Below, in pieces: positions 42,276 through 53,036 of a stretch of DNA of 64,000 nucleotides. This stretch comes from Diaporthe sp. PMI_573 (lineage: Eukaryota > Ascomycota > Sordariomycetes > Diaporthales > Diaporthaceae): NCBI GenBank assembly GCA_021399435.1, contig JAJTUP010000001.1, forward strand, positions 3,844,001 to 3,908,000, in the 5' to 3' direction. Position numbers and translations under genes: made by a program. The first letter of the stretch is position 1; each line of letters begins with the position of its first letter. Under the pieces are notes generated by a model. That model made no database searches. It saw nothing but the letters and a program-made list of their open reading frames with translations, and was not told the origin of the DNA.

Positions 42276-44172
42276 TCACACCGGCTGATTGCTCCCTGTC
42301 ATGACCCGCTCAAGATTCGCCACGGATTCCTGTACCTCCTGCTCTGTGGGCAAATTCACTATCAGCAGATAAAGAATATCCTGCTGAAGTATCTTCTTGA
42401 TGATTCCCTTCTTACGCTGACCCTTGGGCCTTCGTGCCTGTCTGGGTCCTCTCGGTGCTCTCCCGCGAGACATGCGCCGTTGGTCTGTGTACTCCCGCCT
42501 CAACTCCCTCAGACCTTGTCTGGCCTCCCGGAGCTCCTGGCGTCTGACGGCAGGATTAACATTCCCTCCTGTGAGAAGTGAGATGAGGGAGCCGCTGTTG
42601 GCGGGATGGTTGGGGTCGCTGAAGCGCGAGGAGAAGGCCGGGCGGGCAGTTGTTGGAACAGCGAGAGACGAGCCTTGGTGTTCTTTCTCCTATGGCATTA
42701 TTAGCAAACTCATGGCAATTAGCATCACACGATGACCCGGACTCACGTAAGCTGCCTGGGCTCTTCTGTCCAAGTAGTCTTGAACCCACTTTCCGGCGCC
42801 TTTCCATTTTTCTTTGGTACTCTCGGTCACGACGTCTTTGCCGTTACCCTGCTGTTGCAGGTCCAAGTCTGCTGCTCGGTCCAGTCCCGGAAAGACCAGA
42901 GGAGCCGCTTCAGGCAATTCGACCTCGCCACGGGTTTTGCCACTGACGAGCCTGATGTTCTGCAACCCTTTCTTCATCTTCGACATCTCGGCATCAGGAT
43001 TACTGTATTTGGCAACCGTTTGGTTGATGTCCAACCTCTCTGCCGAGAACAGTGCCTTGCCTGTTGCGTTGGCTAGCTTGCTCAACGGCCCACGGGGCTG
43101 CTGTCCTGGTACCTCGTCCTTGAACGCCAGGACCATAGCATACAAACCGCGAGGCATGAACAACTCTTGATTTACTCGATCGAGAAAGGTGTTCCGCCTT
43201 GAACGTGATTGCAGCTCTTTTGCTGTACCGGCCACCACCTGTACGACCGTGCTAACAATCTGGGCGGCCAATTCTGGGACAAACCCAACCGCGGCCGCTG
43301 CGATGAATATGACATCGATCCAGGGGTCGGACTAAGTTTTTGATTAGCAGATGGCCCCGAGCTGCTCAATTTCAGATCAGGTGCTACTCGCCTTGCTGGC
43401 TGCAAGCCAATCCTTCAGGAACTTCAGGAACACGTCTTGGCTGATACCACAGTCGTCCAATACAGGAGCATATCCTCTGACAAAGCCTCGGTCCTTGTTT
43501 CGTGGCCGCCTCTGGGGAATGATGACAGGGCATGGGATACGCTGAGTTGGCTGAGGTGGCGGCCCAGCCATACGGAGTAAGTCACGGATCATTTGCTCCT
43601 GCTTCTTTACCTTGCTCTCATCAGACTCGTTGTCTGCAGCCGCTGGTGTGGACAAACCTGCCTCCTCATTCGAAGGAGGCGCAACTGTCTCGGCCATGTC
43701 ATCTAGCTCCCAAGCGGCTTCATCATCCTCGATAATGTCAGAGTCGTCGTCGCTCGTCGAGTCATCATCTTTGTCTGGATGTCCGGCCTCAGAGATCTTG
43801 GATTGGCGTTTCTCTTCGTCTGCGTAGTCAGAAACACGCTCAGCTTTGCCGCTGCGTACAAGTTGATCGGCTGTTGCTTCGTCGGCGACTTCAATATATT
43901 CCGGAGGAGCTTCTACGAAATTGGGTGCTGCAGACGTTGATGCCGAAGCAATTGCGGATTCTGTTGACTGGTCCTGTGCAGACCTCGAACGAGAGCGAGC
44001 GCGGTAGTCGCTGTGTTTCGCTGGAATTAGCAGCTGCTAAGTGTGGGATGTGTCGGAATAGGTGTTTGCTTGTTAATTGAATATGAATGTGCGGAAAAGA
44101 CTGTCCCACATACTGTATTGCTTCGCTTGCCATACCCAGGCTGCTGCCCAGCAGGCGAACAATTATGCCCAT
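42276..44172 (-). CDS. Fungal-specific protein of unknown function
   Basis: Four exons, 44172-44114, 44010-43392, 43331-42747 and 42689-42276, encode 558 aa. Exon 1 gives MGIIVRLLGSSLGMASEAI, a glycine-rich hydrophobic start. Splicing into exon 2 continues HDYRARSRSRS, a basic Arg/Ser stretch, then APPEYIEV, then an acidic Asp/Glu cluster near 43735. Exon 3 opens with the hydrophobic FIAAAAVGFVPELAAQIVST, followed by SRSRRNTFLDRVNQELFMPR and GLYAMVLAFKDEVPG. Exon 4 has a basic run (RRMSRGRAPRGPRQARRPKG) and ends with ILYLLIVNLPTEQEVQ. I recall this architecture from uncharacterised fungal proteins but know no function; the hydrophobic patch suggests membrane association. Intron 2 (43391-43332) appears to begin with GC rather than GT (AAG/GCGAGT). 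The gene lies between two hAT elements and shows no break. Confidence 0.78.
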
Positions 44173-44751
44173 CTCGAAATAATTGGTCGTATTGTTTTGT
44201 TGCGTCTTGGCAACTGCGAGATCGATGCCAAGGAAGATGCCAAGGGAGATCGCTCGGAATTTCTTGACGACGGAGACAACCTTTAAAAGGGGCCCAGGCT
44301 TTGCTGCAGTGTCAGCCGCTTGTCCTATAGCATTAGTGCTTATCCTGCACGGTGCCAAATTCACACTGCTTTCGGTACCTTTAACTTGTCCAAAGACGGG
44401 AAAGTAGCGTTTCACAACACCGTTGATTTGATGTCGAGCACGCTCTCGCGCCACAATCTCCAAATGTCTCGAGTGCACTAAAACGGTCTGTTGGAGATGC
44501 GAACAGCAGTGACCAGAGGTTGGCACGTGCATTCATCTCGACGCTGACCCGAGTGAAACTCCATACTGTGTAAGTCTGGATCAGCTCCAGGTAAGCGGGA
44601 GCAATCCAAGTCCCGAGTCGCCCACGGGGAATGTTTTACTCGCATCAACCATACCAGTGACTTGAGGGCTCTCAATTGATCATTCGCCAACAAAGAACGT
44701 GTATCATGAAGCCATCGGTTTCAAGTCACGGCCGAAGAGCAATGTTGGTTG
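44173..44751. other. Promoter side of the preceding minus-strand gene; no supported gene
   Basis: A minus-strand frame continues open upstream of the ATG at 44172 to about 44532, but the N-terminal fit of the family (MGIIVRLLGSS) argues for starting at 44172. Confidence 0.5.
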
Positions 44752-44759
44752 CTAGGTAC
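44752..44759. repeat. 8-bp target site duplication, left copy (hAT element 2)
   Basis: CTAGGTAC, identical to 47833-47840, immediately outside the left inverted repeat. Confidence 0.95.
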
Positions 44760-44780
44760 CAGTGATGTTATTGGATTGGA
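44760..44780 (+). repeat. Terminal inverted repeat, left (hAT element 2)
   Basis: 21 bp beginning CAGTGATGTT; the exact reverse complement of 47812-47832. Confidence 0.95.
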
Positions 44781-44952
44781 TTGGAGCTGGATCCGAGCCT
44801 CGATCCAATCCAGTCCAGACGTGGGGACAGGCAGCCTCCAGGATATCCAGAACCGATCCAGTTCATATTTTTACCCTTTTGGGACAATCAATGAGCCGCT
44901 GAATAAGCAGACTTGGAGTAGAACTGTTCTTGTCCTTGGGTTATGACACCAC

Positions 44953-47462
44953 CTAACTACGGAGCTCATGTTCTCTAGCAACTTGCGTCTCCAGTATGTT
45001 CTTCTCGCTTCCATCATCTTCGCCGCCTTCCTCTCCCTCACCCAGCCCATCCGCCCCAACTGTACTCCCTGCCTCACCCTCCATCAAACCGATGGCAGAG
45101 TCATCAAATGCCTTCTGCTCCGGGCGACCATACCAAGCTCGTAAGCACTCGCTGGCTTCAATGACGTCCATCCGGAGCCGTGAGCGATGATCTGTAAGGA
45201 GGAGCTTGGCGCTGCTAAAAAGGCGCTCACACTCATCCGACATGGGAGGCAGGGCTAAAACGTCCAGCGCCATACGAGCTAGGTCCGTCTGCGAGTGGTA
45301 GCGCTCATTCCAGTACTGGATGGGGTCGAATTCCTCGTCATCATTAAGGCCGATAACGTCAGCGGTGATAAACTCATTGTAGTGATCCGTTGAGGGCAGT
45401 TCGGGGCTTGAATTAGGGTCGAGGTGGTGTAGTTTGAGACGCTTGTGGTTTCTCACTGAAGTAAACGATTTCTCTTTCGGTTCTGTGGCCTTAAAGACGT
45501 GGGTAGGAACTGGCGCGCCGTGGGCGAACTTGCCTTTGTATTCGTCAACCCAGAGCTCCTTAACTGCTCCAACAGCAGCTTGGATCCAGGCACGCTTATC
45601 ATCACTGCCATTCCAAACCTGATAGTACCATTGGTTCTTAAGGCTTGGATTCAACGATATGGCGGCGTAGTAAGCGGGCGATTCATCGGCCTTGTTGTAG
45701 TACTTCTCGCATTTCTGCCAGGCAACTTCTGCAGCCGCAGCAAGCCAGTTATAGTCGTCGAATTCGTTCTGCTTATCCTGTCTATTCGGGCCACGCTTCC
45801 GCATTGCGTCTTCGGCGAGCTGTTCAAACTTTCGCTGAGCAAGGTGGATTTCGTCTATAAGCCAGTCTAGCGATTGAAAATGATCTGCAAGAGTCCACTG
45901 TCTGCCTTCGTTCATTACTGTGGCCTCGTAGAATGTCTCGAGTTGGTCATGGAGGTGTCCGAGTTCGTCCCATTGCCGTGGGCTGAGGCGTTGGTCCAGG
46001 ACGTCTCTGTCGCTTCGTGGAGGCTCATATTGATCGCAGAAGAGCTGGATACGTTCTTTGACATTAAGAGCGCGTCCAATCGATAAGAAATAAGAATTCC
46101 AGCGTGTAGACTGACTTTGAACAAGCTGCAACAAACTCCAACGTCAGTACTGAAACCGGAAGTGTAGGACGCCGCGACTACCTTGCGACGCGCACTAGGG
46201 GGGCTTACCTCCAATCCGTCAAATGCAGCCAGATCGCCGCCAATTTGTATTGATCTGAAGAATTGGCGCCGTTGAGGGCTAGCTCTAATGTATCGTACGA
46301 TATTATGGAGCCTCCCAATTGCACCGCGCTTCTTCCACAGCTCACGAATCCGTGTGTAGTCCCCTTCTCGATACGCAGAGTCCAGATCCTTGCAGGTCTT
46401 CGCAGCATCCTTTCCCATAATAAACGCCTGGGCGCAGAGATTGACGATATGGCCAAAACACCGAAGGCGTCGTCGTACGCGATGTTTCCTGCTCATGTGC
46501 GGGTAAAGAGCCTGCAGGACCAGGTCGATGCAGGCATCATTCGAACTTGCATTGTCTGCCATGAAATAACCGATCCGGCCACTGATCCCGTAGTCATCAA
46601 ATATATGTAGGAGGGCATCTGCCATATTCTCACCTGAATGTTCGCCAACCAGTTCGCGAAGAGCCAGAACAACCGTTCTTCTCTTGCCGCTTCTGTTGAT
46701 AAAGTGCGCGACACATCCAAGGATAGCCTGATAGTTCGGTGACGTCCATAAATCGAACGATATCGATATATTGCTGTGGGCCGCTTGCATTTCTTGACGC
46801 AGGCTGACCTTTCGTGCCTCAAAGGCCTCTATTATCCATCTGCGAATCACTAGTCTCGCCTTTGGAAGGAGTGTTGTCAGGCCAGGGAAAACATAGAAGA
46901 GGAGTTCGCGAAAGTATAGGTTCTCGATTTGAAAGAAGGCGATGTGACAATAGACGATCCATCGAATCAGAAGTTCCTTGAACTCGTCAAATCGGCGTTT
47001 GAATACAACGGTGGATATGTTGTTGAAGTCGACAATTGATGGCTGCGATGGGTGGCGCTTTGGATGTCTGTGCTCACCAGTCTCCCTATCGATTTGGTGT
47101 TTCGATTCCAGGTGGTCTAAGGCAGTACAATTGCCCTTGCCGGAAATAGGAAGTCCCTGTTGGCGCTGCTGCTGTTCGCACAGATAACAGTACCAGAACC
47201 TCTTCGTCGGGTCCTGCTTGAGTTGTATGTCTTCACCATACTGCCAGACGACTGATGTCCTTTTCTTGGTGTGCTTTTGGGACTTTGCCACAACAGAGTA
47301 GCGTACATATTGCTTCCCATTCAGCTTGAATTCGTCGGGTTCGATCAGGGTTCCGTCGGGGTCGTTTGGGCGAGGACTAATATATGTTGGAGCAAGAATA
47401 ACTCTGTCAGAATCAGGACGGCGACCGCTGGCAGCACCGAAATAGCTGGAGATAGTGGCCAT
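44953..47462 (-). CDS. hAT-family transposase (element 2)
   Basis: Two exons, 47462-46209 and 46125-44953, are joined in phase 0 by an 83-nt intron (GTAAGC ... TTGCAG) to give 808 aa. The start is the ATG at 47462 (MATISSYFGAASGRRPDSDR); an in-frame ATG at 47546 would add a Leu-rich stretch and is less likely. A BED zinc finger uses Cys92, Cys95, His117 and His122 (WYCYLCEQ ... DHLESKH). The RNase H-like core includes NISISFDLWTSPNYQAILG and YFMADNASSND. The C-terminal dimerisation motif is MALDVLALPPMSDECERLFS, then SAKLL. A Gly/Glu-rich tail ends the protein. No stops or frameshifts are seen. The intron interrupts the sequence just before LVQSQSTRWNSYF, a region uninterrupted in element 1. 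Confidence 0.95.
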
Positions 47463-47811
47463 GGTGTAGCTGGTGAGTGGACTGTTCAGACACGTCTGCC
47501 ACAGTAGAAGGACTGCTGAAGTCGCGAGCGACGCGTTTGCCTCCATGCTTTTAATAGCGTAGCAATCTGCACGCGTTGGATGTTAACCCAATAGCGGAAC
47601 GATAGTTCGCGCGTCGTGTCGTGGTCTGCGACGGCAGCTGCGACGGGAGACTCCTCATGACCACTCAATTAGGCTTAGCTCTTGCCTTATCAGGTTAGAC
47701 CATTGGAGCTCCAGGAGCTGGTTGCCAATCAATCCAATCCAGTCCAAATCTTCGAGAAACCCAAATCCAGTCCAGCCATTTTCCGACAAATCCAGTCCAA
47801 TCCAAATTGCC

Positions 47812-47832
47812 TCCAATCCAATAACATCACTG
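47812..47832 (-). repeat. Terminal inverted repeat, right (hAT element 2)
   Basis: Exact reverse complement of 44760-44780, ending ...ACATCACTG. Confidence 0.95.
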
Positions 47833-47840
47833 CTAGGTAC
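47833..47840. repeat. 8-bp target site duplication, right copy (hAT element 2)
   Basis: CTAGGTAC, matching 44752-44759. Confidence 0.95.
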
Positions 47841-48347
47841 ATGTATGTGGGCTACAATCTGATAGGGAACAGAGCTGCAAACCAATGGGAATATTGCCCA
47901 GGTGGGCACTGGGATGAGCACTACGGTAACAGCCCCGAGTTTTAGATCTGAGTTCAAGGGTCCGCGGTATTTTTTGGGTCTTCGACCCTGGAGCATCGTG
48001 TGTTCAATGCCCATCGTGCCAGGCAGTACCATGCGTAGATCCCTTTAACGAACTGTGACTGATTCGTGCTGTTCCAGAATGAGGTCTAGACCGCAGGAAG
48101 ACTTCGGCGCCCAAATGTAAGTTCGCACGATGGATCGCGGACGACGACTCATGTATAGCTCCTCCTATATTCAAAGGAGATTATTCTCTGGAGGTTATCC
48201 CACAGGAGGTCACTCCACAGGAGGTTATTCTACAGGTTGTTATCCTTTCAAAGAGTAAGTAAGCTATGAGATGTAAAGAAGAGGAGTCTGGCGATTGTAA
48301 TTGAGATCTCAAAGAAATGTTATCTAACAATATGAACATCTATGTCG
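47841..48347. other. Intergenic, with a repeat array
   Basis: No gene. An inverted-orientation copy of the 15-nt array lies at 48170-48246. Confidence 0.5.
48170..48246 (-). repeat. Dispersed 15-nt-unit repeat, reverse orientation, copy 5
   Basis: At least four consecutive 15-nt units (CTGGAGGTTATCCCA, CAGGAGGTCACTCCA, CAGGAGGTTATTCTA, CAGGTTGTTATCC) are the reverse complement of the GGATAACCTCCTGTG unit of copy 2. The conserved family ends were not recognised nearby. Confidence 0.65.
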
Positions 48348-49791
48348 CTAAGAGTGTTGTCCGTCCCGGTACGATGAACTGTGGCTCACAGTCTCTCCCT
48401 GCCGAGTTACAGTAGTCTCGGACTCAACTCCCACCCAGGTATTCACCATGATGCCGCCGTTGTTGTTGTTGTTGTTGAAAATCCTATCCGTCGAGTCCTC
48501 GTCACTATCTCTACCGTGTGTTGAAAATATGTTGACACTGTTTCCCTTCTTGCTCATGCTTCTTGAGCCATGAATGTTGCCTTTGCGAGCGGCGCTCATT
48601 TCGAAAGCGTCGTTGCTCTGGATCGGGATCGTAGACTTGTTCTTCGAATGGTGAGACATTTCTCCTGTCCAGAAACGCTTGGTGAACAGAGGCCGCACTA
48701 AAATTGGAACGTCAGTAATACCGACATGAAATTGAAAAGTTGAAGGATCTTCAAATAGTACTCACCGATTGGAGCCTGCCCAACACAAATAGCAACGAAA
48801 TCTTCACGGCACGACCAGATAGCAGCCGTTCCGCCATCGCCCCCGACTAAAACCATAGTAACGCGAAGGATCGCAGCGATCATCACGAAGATGCCGGCTG
48901 AGAAAATGATGACAAGACTTATCTTGCGCTCGAGAGTTGTCCTTACAGTCAAAATGGCCGGAGCAGGTATAGCCATGATGCAAAGATCAGTGAAGATATT
49001 CATGATCAGCGCAGGGAGCATGTAGATCTCCGCCTGGGGCTCACAGTTCGCTCCCTGGTCTGGATACACCGTCCACATCCTATAGTAAGGTCGACAAGAA
49101 GCGAACAAGATGCATATGATGGAAATGAAAGTGCAAGAAACGAGGACGAAGCTGGGCTTAATGAACTTGTCGACTCTCAGTCCGTCCACAACTCGCTGAT
49201 AGAAGAAGAGCATGTTGAACTTGAGAGACCAGATGAAAACGATATATGTCGCGACACCAGCACAGAACCATTGAGTGACCCAGACATAGGGCTGGGCTTC
49301 CTCCTCGGTCATGGTCTTGCGTTGTTCAAGGGAAAGTGTGTGGAGGTCTGCATGTCCACCGCAGATGTGTGCTGCGATGCTCATCACGGTGTATACGATC
49401 TATTACACAAGCTCAAGTCAGCAACGAGTCCTCTCATGGTATGAATCGGACAACAGACCCATGAAAACCAAATCAGATAGTCATCCGGCTTGAATCCTTG
49501 AAATCCAACCATGCGCAACCTAGTTGCTACCCTCAAAAATATCAAAAGAGACCCCACAACGTAGAGCGTCCACACTGGAGCGTTTGGAGTCAGCTAATGA
49601 AGCAGCCAGAAAGCATTGTCATGCAGATATGGGAGCAGTGGGCCAAAATGTGGCCATAACTTGTCTCAGAAGTTACGGCCTAAAGACTTCTGTGTCAAAG
49701 GCTAGAGATAGGAGAAGTTCCTTCTTGAAGGGGTTGAAATTGTATCTGAAAGCTGCTTACTCTCGACCAGAGGGTTGTATGTGAACGCCAT
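48348..49791 (-). CDS. Fungal rhodopsin-domain (SAT4-like) integral membrane protein
   Basis: Four exons, 49791-49761, 49574-49459, 49399-48766 and 48697-48348, encode 376 aa. The first exon is tiny (MAFTYNPLVE plus one base). Seven hydrophobic segments follow, starting WTLYVVGSLLIFLRVATRLR. The conserved FKPDDYLIWFSW motif sits after the first helix. Later come WVTQWFCAGVATYIVFIWSL, then KFNMLFFYQR, and AIPAPAILTVRTTLERKISL. These are hallmarks of the fungal rhodopsin-like domain (despite the name, no retinal function is implied). The hydrophilic C-terminal tail of about 110 residues includes six consecutive Asn residues encoded by a GTT microsatellite (48459-48477). The family is abundant in plant-associated fungi and its function is mostly unknown. 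Splice junctions agree with family conservation. Confidence 0.88.
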
Positions 49792-51159
49792 CTTGATCGC
49801 CGTGTAGCACGACTAGTTTCGTCGTTTCCGAATGATAGACACGCGAAACCTGCAAGTGCATAGGGCCACGTGGGAATGCCGAACCGAGAAGAGGATTCCA
49901 TTGTGGGAGGGTGTAGCGATGCGGGATGGCGGAGTTTTGTAGACTGCGCTTGTACATGTGGATTTCATGACCAATCACATTCGAAACCTGGAACAAATTT
50001 CACAGTCCAACTCCTATTCGAATCACTGTGAGATCGCCCCCAGACAGCCACTAGCATTGTAAGAATGGTGGATACTGGGCCACAAAAAGAATGCCACTTG
50101 CAAATAGTTGTGCCCACGCGTACTTCCGGGATGCCTGAGACCCTGCATCTGGACTTGATCATCATATGCCCAATACGGGAGAATCCTCAGTTGTCGGCCC
50201 GGCCTTCTTGGCCAAGCTGGCTTTTCTTCGGTTATGTGGATCCCTCGCTGCGTCGGCAAGGGTGCTTGAGGGGCGGAGTATCCGGTATTGTAATCTTGGG
50301 CCGCAGAGTAAAGGAGGTCTTTTCAAAGAAATGGTGCTCGCCATTTGTGGCGGAAATATTCCGTGGTCCTGTTCAATACGGAGAGCCGACGACTCGGAGT
50401 TGACTCTTGAAAGCCAGTATATTTCCTCCATCACGATTAATGTACGAGAATTCGTCAGCGTATCCTTTCTCTAGATGCAATCACCATCAGCGGCAGTAGG
50501 CGCACGGTCGTCAGGCCGCTATTTAATTAGGACTGGTACGTGAAAGCAACTTCTTATTTGGATCAAGCGAACGGTCCCGGATTTCCCAATTCGTACATGC
50601 GCTGCTGTAGAGAGTCATTGTATGATCACGGAATGGGTTTCAACCAGGAAGAGCAAACAGCCGAACCAAGCATGGAATTGGTGCTTGCAGGAGAAGCCCA
50701 ATCTTACATGAGCCGATCTACCTGTCAACGGTCAATCAAAGGATCGACGGGTTGCAGCAGGGGCGGGGCGACCCAACTACCAAGACCTCGGGGCCCACTA
50801 GGGAACCAATGAGCTGCCGGGGAGGAAAGGCAGCTTCACCCGCCCGGGCAGTGCCACAAGAAGCAACAGCTTCGTGTGGATCGTCAGCGCAGGAGGGGTC
50901 CCTCTGAGGGGAACACAACCATATGCAGTAAGCTCACACGTAAGCGAGGGGTTGTTGGTGAGCGGCAGGCCGTCCTGTCTCCACTGCCCCTGGATTTATA
51001 CGGATCTCGACTGCATGCTCGTGAGTTTACATAAGTGAACGAATTTTCCGCCCAAAAAGGAATCTCAAGTAGGCTTTCACACGATTAGCTTCTCTCTCCT
51101 CAAGCCCCCGGTTCCAAATTTGACAAGACGCCGAGTGATTTGCGCCCCTAACCTCCATC
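49792..51159. other. Intergenic, shared upstream region of divergent genes
   Basis: This contains the promoters of the rhodopsin-like gene (minus) and the aldehyde dehydrogenase gene (plus). The frames at 50023-50474 on both strands have no domain. Confidence 0.5.
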
Positions 51160-52812
51160 ATGGCTGACTACAAAATCGACTTCACGGTACATACTTTCCA
51201 CACGGACACAAATTTTCAAACTTGTCCTTATCCCGTTTGACGCAGGCCAGGTGCACCGGCGGACTAACGAAATTGTGTAGACTTTCAAGAACGTGATCAA
51301 CAACGAGCTCAAGTCGACCTCAGAAACTAGACATGGCGTGAACCCAAGCACGGAGGAAACCCTCCCTGAGCTGCCCGTCTCCGGCCAGGAGGAGGTCGAC
51401 CAGGCCGTGTCATTCGCCAGGGCAGCATTCCCAGCGTGGCGATCCAAGACCTGGGACGAGCGTGGCGCGTGCGTGCAGAAGCTGGCCGACGCCATCGAGG
51501 CCAACCATGATGAGATCCGTGACCTCCTGGTGAACGAGTCCGGCAAGGCCTTCTCCACGGCCAACATGGAGATGCAATTCGCCATCGGGCACCTCCGCGT
51601 GACAGCTGGGCTTCGGATACCAGACGAGACAGTCGAGGACACGGCAGAGCGCACTGCTGTGGTCCGGTACCGCCCTCTCGGTGTTGGCTGCGCCATCGTC
51701 CCCTGGAACTGGCCCCTGCTGCTCGGTGTGGGCAAAATCGGACCTGGTGTTATGGCTGGAAACTCGGTCGTCGTGAAGCCTTCGCCCTACGCTCCGTACA
51801 CGCTGCTCAAGATCGGCGAGCTGGCCGCGAAGATCTTCCCTCCGGGTGTCATCCAGGTGTTGAGCGGTGACGAGAGCCTGGGCCCACGTTTGACGCTGCA
51901 CCCGTAAGCACAGATGACTTCCCCTTTACGCCCGTCGTTTGTCTTGGTTGTTAACACAAAAAAAGTGGCATCAACAAGGTCAGCTTCACCGGCAGCACCG
52001 CTACTGGCAAGAGGGTTGCGGAGGCTTGCGCCAAGACCGTGAAGAGGCTCACACTAGAGCTCGGTGGAAATGACGCCGCTATCGTGTGCGACGATGCCGA
52101 TCTCGCCAAGGTTGTGCCAAAGGTATGTTCAACTGCAGACGATAGTCGTGATGGATTTCCATACTGATCCAGTCACCAGGTTAGCACACTCGCCCTCATC
52201 AGCTCCGGCCAAATTTGCATGAACGTGAAGCGAATCTACGTCCACGAGAAAATATATGATGACTTCTTGAGGGCCATGGTGGACTTCGTCCGCAACAACA
52301 TGAAGTCTGGTCCAGCGGCAGACCCAAACACAGGGGTCGGCCCAGTGCAGAACAGCATGCAGTATGCCAAGGTGCTGAACCTGTATGAAGCAGCCGACAA
52401 GGAAGGATGGAAGATTGCTACCGGCGGACTCAAGGAGAAGAAGGAGGGCAAGGGCTTCATCCTGCCCCCAACCATCATCGACGACCCGGCCGAGGGCTCC
52501 CGAATCGAGGCCGAGGAGCCTTTCGGGCCGATCCTGCCCGTCATGCGGTGGTCTGATGAGGCTGAAGTGGTCCGCCGCGCCAACGGGTTCGACTCGGGGC
52601 TTGGTGCTTCTGTGTGGAGCAGCGATATTGCCAAGGCGACCAAGATCGCGGACCAGCTGGAGGCCGGTAGCGTATGGGTAAACACTCACTTTGAAGTTGG
52701 ACCACACATGCCTTTTGGAGGACACAAGCAGGCTGGTCTGGGAATGGAGTGGGGTGTTGTTGGCCTCAAGGGATGGTGCAACCCCCAGGCATTCTGGACG
52801 AGGAAAGACTAA
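51160..52812 (+). CDS. NAD(P)-dependent aldehyde dehydrogenase
   Basis: Four exons, 51160-51186, 51281-51903, 51966-52122 and 52180-52812, encode 479 aa, the usual length of the family. Key residues are in place: Asn in [10 protein letters not shown], the cofactor-binding Lys in [10 protein letters not shown], the GSTATGKRV loop, the general base Glu248 in LELGGND and the nucleophile Cys282 in SSGQICMN; the spacing of 34 residues is standard. The C-terminal [10 protein letters not shown] and [14 protein letters not shown] are also family motifs. It oxidises an aldehyde to the carboxylic acid in the cytosol. SSGQICMN differs from the more common NAGQxC, as in several semialdehyde or aromatic aldehyde subgroups, so the substrate is not assigned. 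The 9-codon first exon (MADYKIDFT) has a consensus donor at 51187. Confidence 0.94.
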
Positions 52813-53036
52813 GTTATGAGCAAAATAACGGTATATCATGTGATATCTGTACAGGCTTTCAAACAAATGATGATCCGTTGAAAAGCCGAAATGAATTTTT
52901 TTAAAAAAAAACATCATGTGATATCCGATGCTATGAGACACTGCCACGTGTAGCACAATCTCATTACGGTGTATAGTCTTGATGGCTCCAGGCAACAGAA
53001 TTCTAGTCGTAATCTATACACTCCCATTTTGCTCAG
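52813..53036. other. Short convergent intergenic region
   Basis: It holds the 3' ends of two convergent genes. A 13-bp direct repeat ATCATGTGATATC occurs at 52835-52847 and 52913-52925, with an A run before the second copy. Confidence 0.6.

Larger units (their letters stand above)
44760..47832 (-). mobile_element. Complete hAT DNA transposon 2 (3073 bp)
   Basis: Bounded by 21-bp perfect inverted repeats (44760-44780 and 47812-47832, beginning CAGTGATGTTATTGGATTGG) and a perfect 8-bp duplication CTAGGTAC. It holds one transposase gene on the minus strand. Both ends carry multiple TCCAATCC/TCCAGTCC units (for example 47725-47820) that look like subterminal binding repeats. It shares only the first seven bases (CAGTGAT) of its terminus with element 1. 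The insertion lies in non-coding DNA. Confidence 0.96.

Noticed and set aside
47463..47546. Upstream start (47546) for the element 2 transposase
   Set aside because: It adds a Leu-rich segment unlike transposase N-termini; the ATG at 47462 gives a normal start.
38387..47832. The two hAT elements as ends of one composite transposon
   Set aside because: Their inverted repeats differ after the first seven bases and each has its own perfect 8-bp duplication, so they inserted independently.
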